The translations under genes were made by a program, and so were the position numbers. Positions 62,003 to 64,000 of a stretch of DNA of 64,000 bases are shown in pieces (position 1 is the stretch's first letter; every line of letters starts with the position of its first letter). The DNA comes from Scleromitrula shiraiana (lineage: Eukaryota; Ascomycota; Leotiomycetes; Helotiales; Sclerotiniaceae), in assembly GCA_028455995.1 (NCBI GenBank), contig JABELC010000003.1, positions 1,798,001-1,862,000 of the forward strand, read 5' to 3'. A model generated the notes under the pieces. It worked only from the letters and a program-made list of their open reading frames with translations. It ran no database searches and was not told the origin of the DNA.

Positions 62003-64000
62003 TATTTTATTTAAATTAATTTAATATTAGATTTTTAATATATAATATTAATAATTTTTTTTTAATGATATTTTAGATCTTTGTATTTATTTTGATATAT
62101 ATATACTTTTTTATTTTTTTAATTTCTTTTTTAATTTTGTTTGCATTGAAAATTACAATTATTTTAATTATAATTATTTTGATTATTCTAAAATATATAG
62201 TAATTTTAATTAAATTAATTTTGATTAGATTGAATTTGACCAAATTAAATTTAATTAAATTGATTTTAACTAAATTGAAATATATAATTGTTTTAATTAT
62301 AATAATTTTTATTGTAGTTATTTATATTATGATGATTTTGATTAGATTGATTTTGATTAAATTGATTTTGATTAGATTAATTCTGATTAAATTGATTTTG
62401 ATTAGGGTGATTTTAACTAAATTAAGATATATAATTATTTTGATTATAATGATTTTTATTATAATTATTTCTATTTTAATGATTTTAATTATTATATAAT
62501 ATATAAATATTAAATAGAGTTATATATCAAGTAATATAGTTTATTAGATTATATAATGTTATTATTAAGATAATCTTAAATAAATATTCAGAATTGATTT
62601 TTATTGTAAATTAGATATTTTTTGATAATTTGTTAAAATATTTTAGGAAATTAATTATTATTTATATAATTGAAATATTTTATTTAATTTGCTTTTTTTT
62701 AATTTGTTTTTTTGCATTTTTTTTATTTTTTTTTTATTTTAAATCTTTTATTATTGTTTTTATATTATTGAATCTAAGTTTTATTAATCGATTTTTATAG
62801 ATTTCCTTTAAGTAGGCTTTAATCCATTTAAGGTATAATTTTATATATATTACATTTTATAATGTATAAATTATTAATATGAATATATTAATATAAATAT
62901 CATTTTTTTATAATGCTTTTCTTATTATTATTAAATATTCTTTATTTAATATTTAAAGCATTTTCACTTTTATATCTTTAAATATTCTTTTAAAATCTAT
63001 TTATAAATTTGTATTAATAAATATTTTCAAATTATTAATTATATATTTATTAAGTTTATATTTTAAATAATAGTTTATTATATATAGATTTTCTATATTA
63101 TATTTTTTATATTTATTAATAAAATCTAAATCACTTAAAGATAATTTATTAAATAGATTTTTATAGTGCTCTTTGTTTTATTTGAATTTAAAATTTTAAT
63201 TATATTTAAAATCATATATATTATTATTCTTTTATTGTTGTTTTTTTTTAAATTAAATATAAACTCTTTAAAAATATTATTTATTATATTTTTAAATAAA
63301 AAGATCTTCATTTATATTTATAATATCAAAATTTATATTTGTTTAAATATTTTTTATTAATATTATTTTTATAATAGATTTATATATATTAAACTTTTAT
63401 TAAAATCTTTTAATAATATTTTTAATATTAATTAAAGTTTTTTAATTTAATTAAAAATTTATTTTAATCATTAAAATCTTAATAATAATTCTAAATTTGA
63501 AATATTTCTATTTGATAGATTGTTTTTCTTTTATAATTATTTAAAATTTATATTTATACTTGTATTTCTTGATTTTATTTTTTTTTCTACGTTGTTTTTG
63601 TCCACTATATTATCTATAGTATCATAATATAAAATAAAGAAATGTTTTTAATAATACTTTATATTTATTTATTAAATAATATAGTAATTATTATTAAATT
63701 CATTTTTACTTAATTTCTTTATTATTTATTAAACAAATATCTAATATTAAATTAAAAATTTAATCTAATAAAACTTTAAGTTAAATATAATTACTCTAAT
63801 TTATAAAATAAATCTAATATCAAATTAGAATTCGTTTTAATAAAGTTTTTAAATCGAATATAATTATTTTAATTTATAAAATGAATATATAATAAATAAA
63901 TTCATTATAAAATAAAAAAAAATAAAATAATAATAAAAAATATAGAAATATAAAAAAAAGAATTATTAAAAGTTTTTTATAAAAGTTTTTAAATAAAGGT
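62003..64000 (-). mobile_element. Copia-1 copy g, inverted gag region, runs off right edge
   Basis: Minus-strand Copia-1 colinear with about 45545 down to about 43590 of the complete copy: gag including the Gln/Asn-rich repeats, then early gag and leader. It is cut at the left by the Gypsy-1 5' LTR and by the window edge at the right, so its LTR and Pol are not visible. Confidence 0.85.
62060..63470 (-). pseudogene. Copia-1g gag remnant, expanded QFNQN array
   Basis: On the minus strand, complement 62330-62420 encodes about five units of a Gln-Phe/Ser-Asn-Gln-Asn pentapeptide (15-bp DNA unit CAATTTAATCAAAAT), more than the three or four units in copies b, d and f. The early gag frame lies further right at about 62900-63200. 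The 135-codon Ile-rich open frame on the plus strand at 62092-62499 and the one at 63166-63360 are antisense. Confidence 0.6.

Noticed and set aside
1..64000. Mitochondrial, apicoplast or Plasmodium-like genome because of the extreme A+T content
   Set aside because: No rRNA, tRNA or respiratory genes are visible. All readable protein is copia or gypsy Pol of fungal type, and copies differ by transitions, as expected of RIP in nuclear fungal repeats.

Overview
The window is about 90% A+T by eye and I find no intact host gene, no tRNA or rRNA and no CRISPR array in it. It looks like a gene-free, repeat-filled AT-isochore of a filamentous ascomycete (Pezizomycotina). Two things point there. The proteins that can still be read through the stop codons belong to fungal-type Ty1/copia polyproteins and chromodomain Ty3/gypsy elements. 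The differences between repeat copies are almost all G to A or C to T, as left by repeat-induced point mutation (RIP). Trp and Gln codons have become stops, and the catalytic Asp pairs of the reverse transcriptases have become Asn-containing pairs.

Four repeat families (local names) fill the window. Copia-1 has 160-bp LTRs; its one complete copy is 42976-50592, and partial copies lie at 1-3399, 6599-9522, 21754-26573, 26574-30624 (minus), 30625-32827 and 62003-64000 (minus). Copia-2 starts its LTR with a motif like TGTTRGAATATAGATC; its longest copy is 52023-58677, with others at 3400-6598, 9523-15277 (minus) and 15278-21753 (minus). Gypsy-1 is a chromovirus on the minus strand from 62002 down to 38650. 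It was later split by Copia-2 inside its reverse transcriptase and by Copia-1 inside its integrase. Gypsy-2 is a second chromovirus on the plus strand at 33507-37575. A 976-bp foldback MITE at 37578-38553 has two broken relatives at 3669-4063 and 32828-33504.

Layout from left to right: the 3' half of Copia-1 inserted in the gag of a Copia-2 copy, which carries a half MITE; a second Copia-1 (LTR and gag) entering that Copia-2 before its RT; two Copia-2 copies in tandem on the minus strand; the 3' part of a Copia-1; an inverted Copia-1 entered by another Copia-1 LTR and gag; a truncated MITE, Gypsy-2 and a full MITE; then the large nest of Gypsy-1 with Copia-1 and Copia-2 inside; and finally an inverted Copia-1 gag region running off the window.

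The most interesting signals are not genes. First, Copia-1 escaped mutation at its outer edges: the start of each 5' LTR and the end of each 3' LTR keep their G and C, while the matching inner LTR segments are erased. Second, the mutation is strand-specific in blocks, so homologous sites in different copies kept only G or only C. Third, Gypsy-1 carries about 3 kb between its chromodomain and its 3' LTR with a possible degraded membrane-protein gene. Coordinates of domains inside decayed elements are approximate; LTR ends and nesting junctions are tighter.
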